Shown here: in pieces, positions 34,908 through 43,325 of the stretch
How the letters are laid out: every line of letters begins with the position of its first letter
Numbering within the stretch: position 1 is the stretch's first letter
NCBI RefSeq assembly: GCF_900116195.1
Contig: NZ_FOZW01000001.1
Location: forward strand, 1 to 64,000
Origin: Alloyangia pacifica
GTDB lineage: Bacteria > Pseudomonadota > Alphaproteobacteria > Rhodobacterales > Rhodobacteraceae
DNA length: 64,000 nt
Direction: 5' to 3'
Translations under genes and position numbers: made by a program
Notes under the pieces: model-generated
Seen by the model: the letters and a program-made list of their open reading frames with translations, nothing else
Database searches by the model: none
What the model was told of the DNA's origin: nothing

Positions 34908-35458
34908 AGCGCGGCGACCTCCTCCTCGGACAGCCGCCCGCCCTCGCGGTACCAGGTGTTCACCCCGGTCAGCATGCCGATGAGCGCGAAGGCGGCGATC
35001 CGCGTGTCGGGCACCGACAGCTGTCCCGCCGCCTGGCCGTCGCGCAGGATTTGCTCGAGCATGCCCTCGTAGCGACCGCGCAGCGCCTCGATCTGCACGA
35101 AGTTCTCCGGCTCGAGGTTGCGCAGCTCCATGTAGGAGATAAAGATCGATTCCGCGCGCCGCAGGGTGAAGCGGATGTGGAAGCGCACGAAGGCTTCGAG
35201 CCGCGCCAGCGGATCGGCGGGCTGCGGCGTGGCCTCCCAGGTCTCCAGCAGCTCGTCCATGTGCCCCTTGAGCAGCGAGAAGAGCAGCGCCTGCTTGTCG
35301 GGAATGTAGTTGTAGAGCGCCCCGGCCTGCACGCCGACCTCCGACGCGATGCGGCGCATCGAGACGGCGGCATAGCCGTGCTTGGCAAAGAGCCGCAGCG
35401 CCGCCTCGCGGATCCGCGGCCCGGTGATGTCGGAATGCGATCCTGCGGTACGGGCCAT
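34868..35458 (-). CDS. TetR/AcrR-family regulator
   Basis: 196 aa. The helix-turn-helix is in residues about 15-55: RIREAALRLFAKHGYAAVSMRRIASEVGVQAGALYNYIPDKQALL. The C-terminal ligand domain has FVRFHIRFTLRRAESIFISYMELRNLEPENF, like regulators of fatty-acid/acyl-CoA use, though the ligand cannot be read. An 8-4-8 inverted repeat just upstream is a probable autoregulatory site. The 3' end runs 40 bp into the convergent glyoxalase-fold gene. Confidence 0.92.
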   Translation of the reverse strand: MARTAGSHSDITGPRIREAALRLFAKHGYAAVSMRRIASEVGVQAGALYNYIPDKQALLFSLLKGHMDELLETWEATPQPADPLARLEAFVRFHIRFTLRRAESIFISYMELRNLEPENFVQIEALRGRYEGMLEQILRDGQAAGQLSVPDTRIAAFALIGMLTGVNTWYREGGRLSEEEVAALYWDMARKAVGAG

Positions 35459-35469
35459 CTTTCCTCTTT

Positions 35470-35489
35470 ATCTGAACACACGTTCAGAT
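35470..35489. promoter_or_regulatory. Probable TetR operator
   Basis: ATCTGAAC-acac-GTTCAGAT, a perfect 8-bp inverted repeat with 4-bp spacer, centred about 21 bp before the TetR start codon. Typical size and symmetry for a TetR-family dimer site. Confidence 0.75.
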
Positions 35490-35590
35490 CAAGCCGGGAT
35501 GCGCGCCGCCCTTGCCCTGACGCGGCGCTTGCGGCAAGACAGGCACAGTCTGCCGCGCAAGCGGCGCGTCACAGCGATCCGAAAGTCCCC

Positions 35591-35890
35591 ATGCGCCTCG
35601 TGCTCCTGACACTCTTCGCCCTGACCGCGGGCTGCACGAACTTCCCGGAGTTCGACGGCGCGCAGAGCCCGGGCGTGTCCACCGCGCCCTGGCCGAGGAT
35701 GGTGCCGATGGACGGGTTGGTCCGGGCCGGCACGCCGGTGCGCACCCAGCCGGAGATGGGCGAGGATCTCGACAGCCGCGCCGAGGCGTTGCGCCGCCGC
35801 GCCGAGGCCCTGCAGGGATCGGTGGTCGACAGCACGGCGCGCGACCGGATGGATGGCGGCGTCGCCTTTCCCGAGATCCCGGACGCGTAA
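35591..35890 (+). CDS. Small lipoprotein of unknown function
   Basis: 99 aa from ATG 35591. Short signal MRLVLLTLFALTAGC with lipobox Cys15. The rest is hydrophilic and Pro/Arg-rich (FDGAQSPGVSTAPWPRMVPMDGLVRAG) with a helical segment DLDSRAEALRRRAEALQGSVVD. I do not recognise a domain. Probably anchored in the outer membrane via Lol. It lies between the divergent TetR gene and hom; control by the TetR operator is possible because both starts flank it. Confidence 0.75.
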   Translation: MRLVLLTLFALTAGCTNFPEFDGAQSPGVSTAPWPRMVPMDGLVRAGTPVRTQPEMGEDLDSRAEALRRRAEALQGSVVDSTARDRMDGGVAFPEIPDA

Positions 35891-35943
35891 AGCCCGCCGG
35901 CAACAGCGCCGGGTCAGGGCCCCTTGAGCGCCTTTGCGCGACG

Positions 35944-35972
35944 TTGCACCCGCCCGTCGATACGGCTAAGGC
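35944..35972 (+). promoter_or_regulatory. Candidate promoter of hom
   Basis: TTGCAC (35944-35949), 17 nt, TAAGGC (35967-35972), about 48 bp before the hom start. Confidence 0.4.
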
Positions 35973-36020
35973 AACACCGACCAAATCACATGAAGACACC
36001 GGAAAAGAAGGAACCCGCAT

Positions 36021-37313
36021 ATGTCTGAACCTCTGCGCCTGGGGATTGCGGGCCTTGGCACTGTCGGTGCCGGCGTCGTCAAGATCGTGCAGCAGAAGGC
36101 GGAGCTGCTCGAGGCCCGCTCCGGCCGCAGGATCGTCATCTCGGCGGTCTCGGCGCGCAATCGCGACAAGGACCGTGGCGTCTCGCTGGCGGATTATGCC
36201 TGGGAGGACGATCCCGTGGCACTGGCCAAGCGCGACGACGTCGATGTGCTGGTCGAGCTGATGGGCGGCTCCGATGGCCCCGCCAAGGCCGCGACCGAGG
36301 CCGCGCTGAGGGCCGGCAAGGACGTGGTCACCGCCAACAAGGCGCTGCTCGCCCACCATGGTCAGGCGCTGGCCGAACTGGCCGAGAGCACCGGCGCGGT
36401 GCTGCGCTTCGAGGCGGCGGTGGCCGGCGGCATCCCGGTCATCAAGGCGCTGACCGAGGGGCTTTCCGCCAACCGCATCACCCGTGTCATGGGCGTGATG
36501 AACGGCACCTGCAACTACATCCTGACGCGCATGGAAACCGGTGGCCTGTCCTACCAGGAGGCCTTTGCCGAGGCCGACGGGCTCGGCTATCTCGAGGCCG
36601 ATCCCGAGCTCGACGTGGGCGGCATCGACGCCGGCCACAAGCTCTCACTGCTCTCGTCCATCGCTTATGGCACGCAGGTGGCCTTCGACGAGGTCGAGCT
36701 GGAAGGCATCGGTCGTGTGTCGATCGAGGACATCCGCCAGGCCGCCGACATGGGCTACCGCATCAAGCTGCTGGGTGTCTGCCGGATGACCGAGCGCGGC
36801 CTCGAGCAGTCGATGGCACCGAGCCTCGTGCCCGCCTCCTCGCCGCTCGGCCAGCTCGAGGGCGGCACGAACATGGTGGTGATCGAGGGCGACGAGGTCG
36901 GCCAGATCGTGCTGCGCGGCGCCGGTGCCGGCGAGGGCCCCACCGCTTCGGCGGTGATGGGCGACGTCATGGACGTGGCGCGCGGCACCCGGCTGTCGAC
37001 CTTCGGCGCCCCGGCGTCGAGCCTGATCAAACCGGTGGCGACCAAGGCCACGACCCCGGCCCCCTACTACCTGCGCATGGCGCTGGCCGACCGGCCCGGC
37101 GCTCTGGCCAAGGTGGCTGCCGCGCTCGGCGAGGCGGGGGTCTCGATCAACCGTCTGCGGCAATACGGTCAGAGCCCGACGGCGGACACCGCCCCGGTGC
37201 TGATCGTCACCCACAAGACCACCCGCGACGCGCTCGATTCGGCGCTGGCGGCGATGGCGGACACCGGCGTGGTGCATGGCACCCCCGTCGCGCTGCGGAT
37301 CGAGGCGGTCTGA
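36021..37313 (+). CDS. hom: Homoserine dehydrogenase
   Basis: Reduces aspartate semialdehyde to homoserine for Thr/Met/Ile synthesis. 430 aa, with AGAAGGAA as ribosome site. NAD(P) motif GIAGLGTVGAGVV; catalytic region KDVVTANKALLAHHG, AAVAGGIPVIKAL, VMGVMNGTCNYILTRME and the acid/base ADGLGYLEADPELDVGGIDAGHKLSLL. A C-terminal ACT domain (YYLRMALADRPGALAKVAAALGEAGVSIN) implies feedback by threonine. The order hom-glpX-recJ is common in Rhodobacterales. Confidence 0.97.
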   Translation: MSEPLRLGIAGLGTVGAGVVKIVQQKAELLEARSGRRIVISAVSARNRDKDRGVSLADYAWEDDPVALAKRDDVDVLVELMGGSDGPAKAATEAALRAGKDVVTANKALLAHHGQALAELAESTGAVLRFEAAVAGGIPVIKALTEGLSANRITRVMGVMNGTCNYILTRMETGGLSYQEAFAEADGLGYLEADPELDVGGIDAGHKLSLLSSIAYGTQVAFDEVELEGIGRVSIEDIRQAADMGYRIKLLGVCRMTERGLEQSMAPSLVPASSPLGQLEGGTNMVVIEGDEVGQIVLRGAGAGEGPTASAVMGDVMDVARGTRLSTFGAPASSLIKPVATKATTPAPYYLRMALADRPGALAKVAAALGEAGVSINRLRQYGQSPTADTAPVLIVTHKTTRDALDSALAAMADTGVVHGTPVALRIEAV

Positions 37314-37346
37314 GCCCGCTTTGACATCCTGCTGACATCTGACCGT

Positions 37347-37368
37347 CTCCGCGCTGTCATGCGCGGAG
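37347..37368 (+). terminator. Hairpin after hom
   Basis: CTCCGCGC / GCGCGGAG with loop TGTCAT, 33 bp after the stop; no T tract. Confidence 0.55.
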
Positions 37369-37450
37369 CGGTTAGCGCGAGCGGCCTTGCCCTCCTCGGA
37401 CCGGGCGCGGTACACCCTTCCTAAGCGTAAATTTTTTCAAGGAAGACCTC

Positions 37451-38419
37451 ATGTCTGCTCCCGTCGATTTCAATGACCGCATGCTTTCGCTCGGGCTTGC
37501 CCGTGTTGCCGAACAGGCCGCCATCGCCTCAGCCAGCCTCATCGGTCGCGGCGACGAGAAAGCCGCGGACCAGGCGGCGGTCAACGCCATGCGCGAGCAG
37601 CTGAACCTGCTGGACATCGCCGGTGTGGTGGTGATCGGCGAGGGCGAGCGCGACGAGGCACCGATGCTCTACATCGGCGAAGAGGTCGGCACCGGCAACG
37701 GCCCGGGCGTGGACATCGCGCTCGACCCGCTGGAAGGCACCACGCTGACCGCCAAGGACATGCCCAACGCCCTGACCGTGATCGCGATGGGCCCGCGCGG
37801 CTCGATGCTGCACGCGCCCGACGTCTACATGGACAAGCTGGCGATCGGCCCGGGCTTCGAGGAGGGCGTGGTGACGCTCGACATGACCCCCTCCGAGCGG
37901 GTCGCGGCGCTGGCGGCGGCCAAGGGCTGCGCGATGACCGACATCACCGTCTGCATCCTCGAGCGCCCGCGCCACGAGGAGCTGATCGCCGAGGTCCGCG
38001 CCACCGGCGCCGGCATCCGGCTGATCACCGACGGCGACGTCGCCGGCGTGATGCACTGCGCCGAGCCCGAGATCACCGGCATTGACATGTACATGGGCTC
38101 GGGCGGCGCGCCCGAGGGTGTGCTCGCCGCGGCGGCGCTCAAGTGCATGGGCGGCCAGATGTACGGCCGGCTGCTGTTCCGCAACGACGACGAGCGCGGC
38201 CGCGCCGCCAAGGCGGGCATCACCGATCTCGACAAGATCTACGCCCGCGACGAGCTGGTCACCGCCGACGTGATCTTTGCCGCCACCGGCGTGACCAACG
38301 GCTCGATCCTCTCGGGCATCAAGCGCTCGCCGGGCTGGATCGAGACCGAGACCATCCTGATGCGCTCGAAGACCGGCTCGGTGCGCCGCGTGCAGTACCG
38401 CAACCCCTTCGAGGGCTGA
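37451..38419 (+). CDS. glpX: Fructose-1,6-bisphosphatase class II
   Basis: Gluconeogenic and Calvin/ribulose-cycle type phosphatase, 322 aa. Metal and active-site blocks: VVVIGEGERDEAPMLYIGEEVG, DIALDPLEGTTLTAKD, RLITDGDVAGVM and YMGSGGAPEGVLAAAALKCMGG. Some family members also hydrolyse sedoheptulose-1,7-bisphosphate. The ribosome site is AAGGAAG before the ATG. A good terminator follows 45 bp after the stop. Confidence 0.97.
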   Translation: MSAPVDFNDRMLSLGLARVAEQAAIASASLIGRGDEKAADQAAVNAMREQLNLLDIAGVVVIGEGERDEAPMLYIGEEVGTGNGPGVDIALDPLEGTTLTAKDMPNALTVIAMGPRGSMLHAPDVYMDKLAIGPGFEEGVVTLDMTPSERVAALAAAKGCAMTDITVCILERPRHEELIAEVRATGAGIRLITDGDVAGVMHCAEPEITGIDMYMGSGGAPEGVLAAAALKCMGGQMYGRLLFRNDDERGRAAKAGITDLDKIYARDELVTADVIFAATGVTNGSILSGIKRSPGWIETETILMRSKTGSVRRVQYRNPFEG

Positions 38420-38438
38420 GCGCGGGCCGGCGTGCGCC

Positions 38439-38466
38439 GGATCTGCGTATTTGGAAAGAGAAGAAG
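38439..38466 (+). repeat. Extragenic motif, copy A
   Basis: 28 bp with core GCGTATTTGGAAAGAGAAG; nearly the same as copy C at 44426-44452. The right end merges into the glpX terminator stem. Confidence 0.7.
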
Positions 38467-38489
38467 GGGCTCGCGATCGCGGGCCCCTT
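38464..38489 (+). terminator. Terminator of glpX
   Basis: AAGGGGC / GCCCCTT stem around TCGCGATCGCGG, then TTCGCTTT. Confidence 0.75.
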
Positions 38490-38669
38490 TCGCTTTCGAG
38501 GCGCACTGTCGGCGCGGTCCTGTCGCGCATCGGTCAAGTGCCGGACCGCCAACCGGGCCCGTCGCCCCTGTTTGCAGCGGCGCTCGTGGGCCCCGAAAAC
38601 GATGGCGTTCCCATAAACGACCGCCGGTCGGAGGGACGACGCACCCGCCCGGTAGGCCTGATCCCGCCG

Positions 38670-38697
38670 CTTCTTCTCTTTAAAAGTACGCAAATCC
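38670..38697 (-). repeat. Extragenic motif, copy B (inverted)
   Basis: Reverse-complement relative of copy A; 24 of 28 positions match. Confidence 0.65.
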
Positions 38698-38806
38698 GAC
38701 CCTCACCACCCGCGCGGCGCCGGTCCGGCGTGCCCCGTTCCGTTCCGCGCCGTTTCGCGCTAGGAGGAAGCGGAATTCGGGCACAAAGAAGAAACGCGAG
38801 GGGCGC

Positions 38807-40552
38807 ATGAGCTATCTGGGTGTGGAGCGGTCGCTGAGCGGGCGGCGCTGGGTCGGGCCGGCGGTCGAGGTCGAGCGGCAGGCCGAGGCGCTGGCGCAGG
38901 CCACGCACCTGCCACGGCCGCTCTGCGCGGTGCTGGCGCGGCTCGGCGTGCCGGGCGAAGAGGTGCCGGGCTTTCTCGACCCCAAGCTGCGCGACCTGAT
39001 GCCCGACCCGCGCTCCATGCGCGACATGGAGAAGGCCTCGGGGCGAATCCTGCAGGCGGTGCAGCGGCGCGAGCGCATCGCCATCTTTGCCGATTACGAC
39101 GTCGACGGCGGCAGCTCGGCGGCGCTGCTCATCGACTGGCTGCGGCAGCTCGGGCTGGAGGCGACACTTTACGTGCCCGACCGCATCGACGAGGGCTACG
39201 GCCCGAACGTGCCGGCGATGCAGCAGCTGGCAAGTGCGCACGACCTGATCATCTGCGTCGACTGCGGCACGCTCTCGCATGAGCCCATCGCCGCGGCAAA
39301 GGGCGCCGACGTCGTGGTGCTCGATCACCACCTCGGGGGCGAGACGCTGCCCGACTGCGTGGCGGTGGTGAACCCCAACCGGCAGGACGAGGACGGCGCG
39401 CTGGCGCATCTCTGCGCCGCCGCGGTGGTCTTCATGGTGTTGGTCGATTGCGGCCGGCTGATGCGCGAGGTCGGGGCGCGGGGCCCGGACCTCATGTCGC
39501 TGCTCGATCTGGTGGCGCTGGCCACCGTCGCCGACGTGGCGCCGCTGCGCGGGGTCAACCGCGCCTTTGTCCGCTCCGGCCTGCAGGTCATGGCGCGGCG
39601 CGAGCGGCCCGGTCTCGTGGCGCTTTCGGACGTGGCGCGGCTCGACACGGCGCCCTCGGCCTATCATCTTGGCTACGTGCTGGGGCCCCGGATCAACGCC
39701 GGCGGGCGGATCGGCCAGGCCGACCTTGGCGCTCGGCTGCTCGCTACCCGCGACCGTCACGAGGCCGAGGCGCTGGCCGAGCGGCTCGACAAGCTCAACT
39801 CCGAGCGCCGCGAGGTCGAGGAGGCGGTGCGCGCCTCGGCCATCGCGCAGGCGGAGGAGCGCGGCCTCGACGCGCCGCTGGTCTGGGCGGCGGGCGAGGG
39901 CTGGCATCCGGGCGTGGTCGGCATCGTTGCCTCGCGCCTCAAGGAGATGACCAACCGCCCCTCCATCGTCATCGGCTTCGACGGCGGCGAGGGCAAGGGC
40001 TCGGGCCGTTCGGTCTCGGGCGTCGATCTGGGCGCGAGCATCCAGAAGCTCGCGGCCGAGGGGCTGCTGATCAAGGGTGGCGGCCACAAGATGGCGGCGG
40101 GGCTTACCGTTGCCGAGGACAAGCTCGAGCCCGCCATGGTGCGGCTGGCGGAGCTTCTCGCCAAGCAGGGCGCGGGGCAGGGCGGCGCGGCGGACCTGCG
40201 GCTCGACGGGCTGATGATGCCGGGGGTCGCCAGCACCGAGCTGTGCGACCGCATGGAGCAGGCCGGGCCCTTTGGGGCAGGCGCGCCGGGCCCGCGCTTT
40301 GCCATGCCCGATGCGCAGATCCTTTTTGCCAAGGAGGTCGGCACCGGGCACCTGAAGATCACCGCCGGGGACGGGCTGGGTGCGAAGATCGACGCCATCT
40401 GCTTCGGCGCTTTCGACACACCGATGGGGCAGGCGTTGAGCCAGCACAAGGGCGCTCGATTCCACCTCGCCGGGCGCTTCGAGATCAACGAGTGGAACGG
40501 GCGGCGCTCGGTGCAGATGCGGCTGGAGGATGCTGCGCCTGCCGCCGGGTAA
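38807..40552 (+). CDS. recJ: Single-stranded-DNA exonuclease RecJ
   Basis: 5'-3' exonuclease for recombination and mismatch/base-excision repair, 581 aa. DHH-family motifs: IAIFADYDVDGGSSAALL (motif I), ICVDCGTLSHEPI, VVLDHHLGGETLPDC (DHH), AHLCAAAVVFMV and ATVADVAPLRGVNR. The DHHA1 domain has SGRSVSGVDLGASIQKLAAEGLLIKGGGHKMAAGLTV. The C-terminal OB region is FGAGAPGPRFAMPDAQILFAKEVG. Length is normal for the family. Upstream ribosome site GAGGGGCGC. Confidence 0.96.
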   Translation: MSYLGVERSLSGRRWVGPAVEVERQAEALAQATHLPRPLCAVLARLGVPGEEVPGFLDPKLRDLMPDPRSMRDMEKASGRILQAVQRRERIAIFADYDVDGGSSAALLIDWLRQLGLEATLYVPDRIDEGYGPNVPAMQQLASAHDLIICVDCGTLSHEPIAAAKGADVVVLDHHLGGETLPDCVAVVNPNRQDEDGALAHLCAAAVVFMVLVDCGRLMREVGARGPDLMSLLDLVALATVADVAPLRGVNRAFVRSGLQVMARRERPGLVALSDVARLDTAPSAYHLGYVLGPRINAGGRIGQADLGARLLATRDRHEAEALAERLDKLNSERREVEEAVRASAIAQAEERGLDAPLVWAAGEGWHPGVVGIVASRLKEMTNRPSIVIGFDGGEGKGSGRSVSGVDLGASIQKLAAEGLLIKGGGHKMAAGLTVAEDKLEPAMVRLAELLAKQGAGQGGAADLRLDGLMMPGVASTELCDRMEQAGPFGAGAPGPRFAMPDAQILFAKEVGTGHLKITAGDGLGAKIDAICFGAFDTPMGQALSQHKGARFHLAGRFEINEWNGRRSVQMRLEDAAPAAG

Positions 40553-40634
40553 GCAATTTTCCGCGGGAATTATCCATCATTATCAGTGATTTGCGAAAAA
40601 GTCACGGATGGGTGAAAAAACCGCAAAATTCCGC

Positions 40635-40663
40635 TTGCAAGGGGTCTGAGCTTTGACTAGAAC
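40635..40663 (+). promoter_or_regulatory. tRNA-Glu promoter
   Basis: TTGCAA (40635-40640), 17 nt, TAGAAC (40658-40663), 19 bp before the first tRNA-Glu. Strong stable-RNA promoter layout. Confidence 0.65.
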
Positions 40664-40682
40664 GCCCCTCACCAGCCGGCAC

Positions 40683-40757
40683 GGCCCGTTCGTCTATCGG
40701 TTAGGACGCCAGGTTTTCAACCTGGAAAGAGGGGTTCGATTCCCCTACGGGCTGCCA
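40683..40757 (+). tRNA. tRNA-Glu (anticodon UUC), copy 1
   Basis: 75 nt including encoded CCA. The anticodon arm is CCAGG-TTTTCAA-CCTGG, giving TTC. The T arm GAGGGGTTCGATTCCCCTA has the standard GTTCGAT loop; D arm GTCTATCGGTTAGGAC. The acceptor stem GGCCCGT/ACGGGCT has a G1-T72 wobble. Confidence 0.95.
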
Positions 40758-40771
40758 CTGGTTTTGTTTTT

Positions 40772-40785
40772 GTCCCCGCGGGGAC
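40772..40785. terminator. GTCCCC/GGGGAC hairpin between tRNAs
   Basis: Palindrome GTCCCCGCGGGGAC right after a GTTTTGTTTTT tract; on the minus strand this would be stem plus T/A-rich tail. May help tRNA processing; weak evidence. Confidence 0.35.
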
Positions 40786-40881
40786 GGGCAAAATCGGGGT
40801 CAGAGACCGGGTCAGCTGGGGTTCATGAGGTTCGCAACAGCCTCTCCATCGGGTCGAAAGTTTCGGTGGTCGCGTTGCAAT

Positions 40882-40956
40882 GGCCCGTTCGTCTATCGGT
40901 TAGGACGCCAGGTTTTCAACCTGGAAAGAGGGGTTCGATTCCCCTACGGGCTGCCA
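40882..40956 (+). tRNA. tRNA-Glu (anticodon UUC), copy 2
   Basis: Identical over all 75 nt to copy 1, 124 bp downstream; flanks are unrelated. No own promoter is obvious, so both are likely cut from one transcript. Confidence 0.95.
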
Positions 40957-40987
40957 TTTATCCCAGCATAGCATGAACCAGACCGCC

Positions 40988-41016
40988 AAGGGCGCGCGAC
41001 GATCGCGGGCCTTTTT
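40988..41016 (+). terminator. Terminator after the tRNA pair
   Basis: AAGG / CCTT outer and CGCGA / TCGCG inner stem, then TTTTT to 41016. Confidence 0.65.
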
Positions 41017-41054
41017 CGCGTTTCCGGCGCAGTTTTCGCGCGCACGAAAGCCGC

Positions 41055-41070
41055 TGTCCCCGCAGGGACA
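41055..41070 (-). terminator. Hairpin downstream of the deaminase-like gene
   Basis: TGTCCC-CGCA-GGGACA; on the minus strand it lies 20 bp after the amidohydrolase stop and is followed by GCGGCTTTCG. Confidence 0.5.
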
Positions 41071-41090
41071 ACGGGTCCTTTCTTGTGTGC

Positions 41091-42377
41091 TCAGGACGGC
41101 ACCTTGTGCCGGCGCCGCACGCTGCCGGGGCGGCCGGGCAGGGCGAGGCGCGCGTCGTTGCGGGCCTGTTTCGAGACCATCTTGCCCTTGGAGATGACGC
41201 AGAGCCGGTCGGGCCGCAGGCGCAGCGCCTCGATCGGATCGCCGGCGTCGAGCACCACCAGCGAGGCCATGTTGCCGACCGAGAGCCCGTAGCCGTCGAG
41301 ATGCAGGATCCGGGCGTTCTCTTCGGTCACCATGGTGAAGCAGCGGGCCATTTCCTGCGGCGAGGTCATCTGCGCCACGTGCAGCCCCATGAAGGCCACG
41401 TCGAGCATGTCGCCGGTGCCGAGCGAGTACCACGGGTCGCGCACGCAGTCCTGCCCCCAACCGACGCGGATGCCCATGGCCTGCATCTCCTTGACGCGGG
41501 TCAGGCCCCGGCGCTTGGGGTAGCTGTCGTGCCGCCCCTGCAGGGTGATGTTGATCAGCGGATTGGGGATCGCGGAGATCTCCGCCTCCGCGATCAGAGG
41601 GAGCAATTTGGACACGTAATAGTTGTCCATCGAATGCATCGAGGTCAGGTGGCTGCCCGCCACGCGCCCCTGCAATCCGAGCCGCTGGGTCTCGTAAGCG
41701 AGAGCCTCGATGTGGCGCGATAGGGGATCGTCGGTCTCGTCACAGTGGATGTCGACCAGCAGGCCCCGGTCTGCGGCGATCTCGCAGAGCTCCTTCAGCG
41801 AGGCCGCGCCGTCACCCATGGTGCGCTCGAAATGGGGGATGCCGCCGACCACCTCGACGCCCATGTCCAGCGCGCGGATCAGGTTCTCGCGCCCCGTGGG
41901 GCTGCGCAGGAAGCCGTCCTGCGGAAAGGCGACGAGCTGCAGGTCGAGATAGGGTTTCACCTTCTCCTGCACCTCCAGCATCGCGGTGACGGTATTGAGG
42001 TGATCGGGGGTTGTGTCGACGTGGCTGCGGATCGCCAGAAGGCCCAGTGAGACGGCCCAGTCGCAGTAGTCGAGCGCCCGGGCGACCATCTCGTCGACCG
42101 TCGCCTGCTCGCGCAGCTCGCCCCAGAGGTCGATGCCCTCAAGCAGCGTGCCAGAGGCGTTGATCCGCGGTGTGCCGTAGCTGAGCGTGGCATCCATGTG
42201 GAAATGCGGATCGACGAAGGGCGGGGAGACGAGGTCGCCCGCGGCGTCGATGGTCTCGCCTGCCTCGGAGCCCGTCAGGTCGCCGATGGCGGCGATATGC
42301 GTGCCTGTGATACCGATGTCGGCAATGGTCCCGTCCGGCAGGGTGCCGCCGGTGACGAGGATGTCGAAGCTGGCCAT
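41091..42377 (-). CDS. Cytosine-deaminase-like amidohydrolase
   Basis: 428 aa, metal-dependent hydrolase. Metal ligands H58/H60 in FVDPHFHMDATL, then the CodA-type HCDETDDPLSRHIEAL, SHLTSMHSMDNYYVSKLL and WGQDCVRDPWYSLGTGDMLD with the catalytic Asp. These match CodA more than dihydro-orotase or guanine deaminase. It would deaminate cytosine, isocytosine or a related N-heterocycle. It directly abuts the last permease gene of a nucleoside-type ABC transporter, so the imported compound is its likely substrate. The C-terminus is extended and basic (RRRHKVPS). Confidence 0.9.
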   Translation of the reverse strand: MASFDILVTGGTLPDGTIADIGITGTHIAAIGDLTGSEAGETIDAAGDLVSPPFVDPHFHMDATLSYGTPRINASGTLLEGIDLWGELREQATVDEMVARALDYCDWAVSLGLLAIRSHVDTTPDHLNTVTAMLEVQEKVKPYLDLQLVAFPQDGFLRSPTGRENLIRALDMGVEVVGGIPHFERTMGDGAASLKELCEIAADRGLLVDIHCDETDDPLSRHIEALAYETQRLGLQGRVAGSHLTSMHSMDNYYVSKLLPLIAEAEISAIPNPLINITLQGRHDSYPKRRGLTRVKEMQAMGIRVGWGQDCVRDPWYSLGTGDMLDVAFMGLHVAQMTSPQEMARCFTMVTEENARILHLDGYGLSVGNMASLVVLDAGDPIEALRLRPDRLCVISKGKMVSKQARNDARLALPGRPGSVRRRHKVPS

Positions 42378-43325
42378 TCAGCGCTCTCCGCGGTTGAAGG
42401 GGGTCATCAGCGCCGCGGGCACCTCGGCCCGGCGCGACATGAGGATAAGGGCGAGGATCGACAGCACGTAGGGGATCATCAGGAAGACCTGATAGGGCAC
42501 GAGCTGTCCCATGGGGGTCTGCTGCAGGCGGATCTGCAGCGCGTCGAAGCCGGCGAAGAGCAGCGCTCCGAGCAGCGCCTTTCCGGGCTTCCACGCACCG
42601 AAGACCACCAGCGCGATACAGATCCAGCCGCGGCCGTTGACCATCTCGAAGAAGAAGGACGAGAAGGCCGACATGGTGAGGAAGGCGCCGCCGACGGCCA
42701 TCAGGCCGGAGCCCACTATGACGGCGCCCATGCGGATCGCGGCCACGGAAAGCCCCTGCGCCTCGACCGCCTGCGGGTTCTCCCCGGCGGCGCGCACGGC
42801 AAGGCCCAGCGGCGTGCGGTAGAGCACCAGCGCCACCAGCGCGGCGCAGCCGAAGGCGGCCCATGTGAGCGCGGTCTGCGAGAACAGCGCCTGCCCGAGC
42901 CAGGGGATGTCCGACAGCCCCGGGATGTGCAGCGGCTGGAAGGGGTCGATGCGCGGCGGGCTGGTGACCTCGGGCAGAGCGAGGCGGTAGGCGTAATAGG
43001 CCGACGAGGTGGCGAGCATGGTGATGCCAAGCCCCACCACATGCTGCGACAGGCCAAAGGGCACGGTGAGCAGCGCATGGAGCGCACCGAAGGCCATGCC
43101 GGCCAGCAGCGCGACCAGAACGCCCGGCCAGAGGCCGAGCCCGGCGTAGACCGCCATCCAGCCCGCGAAGGCGCCAAAGACCATGATGCCCTCGATGCCG
43201 AGATTGAGCACGCCCGCACGCTCGCAGATCAGCTCTCCGAGGGTGGCGAAGATCAGCGGCGAGGCGATGCGCAACACCGCGGCCCAGAAGCTGGCGGAGA
43301 TGAGGATATCGATGATCTCGGTCAT
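42378..43325 (-). CDS. Nucleoside-type ABC transporter permease (BMP system, YufQ-like)
   Basis: 315 aa from ATG 43323-43325, overlapping the upstream permease stop (ATGA). About nine helices; LGELICERAGVLNLGIEGIMVFGAFAG is the family signature, with SAFSSFFFEMVNGRGWICIALVVFGAWKP further on. One of the two permeases of a BmpA-type purine/pyrimidine nucleoside importer. The deaminase gene starts immediately after its stop. Confidence 0.92.
   Translation of the reverse strand: MTEIIDILISASFWAAVLRIASPLIFATLGELICERAGVLNLGIEGIMVFGAFAGWMAVYAGLGLWPGVLVALLAGMAFGALHALLTVPFGLSQHVVGLGITMLATSSAYYAYRLALPEVTSPPRIDPFQPLHIPGLSDIPWLGQALFSQTALTWAAFGCAALVALVLYRTPLGLAVRAAGENPQAVEAQGLSVAAIRMGAVIVGSGLMAVGGAFLTMSAFSSFFFEMVNGRGWICIALVVFGAWKPGKALLGALLFAGFDALQIRLQQTPMGQLVPYQVFLMIPYVLSILALILMSRRAEVPAALMTPFNRGER

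Larger units (their letters stand above)
38420..38806. other. Intergenic region glpX-recJ
   Basis: 387 bp without a gene. It holds the glpX terminator (38464-38489) and two copies of an extragenic motif in opposite orientation (38439-38466 and 38670-38697). Short open frames in it are GC-bias artefacts. Confidence 0.7.

Noticed and set aside
35891-36020. Riboswitch (SAM-type) before hom
   Set aside because: I could not find a conserved riboswitch core; the leader is short and shows only a plain promoter.
40683-40956. tRNA as integration site of a genomic island
   Set aside because: No integrase, no direct-repeat fragment of the tRNA 3' end elsewhere, and housekeeping genes on both sides.
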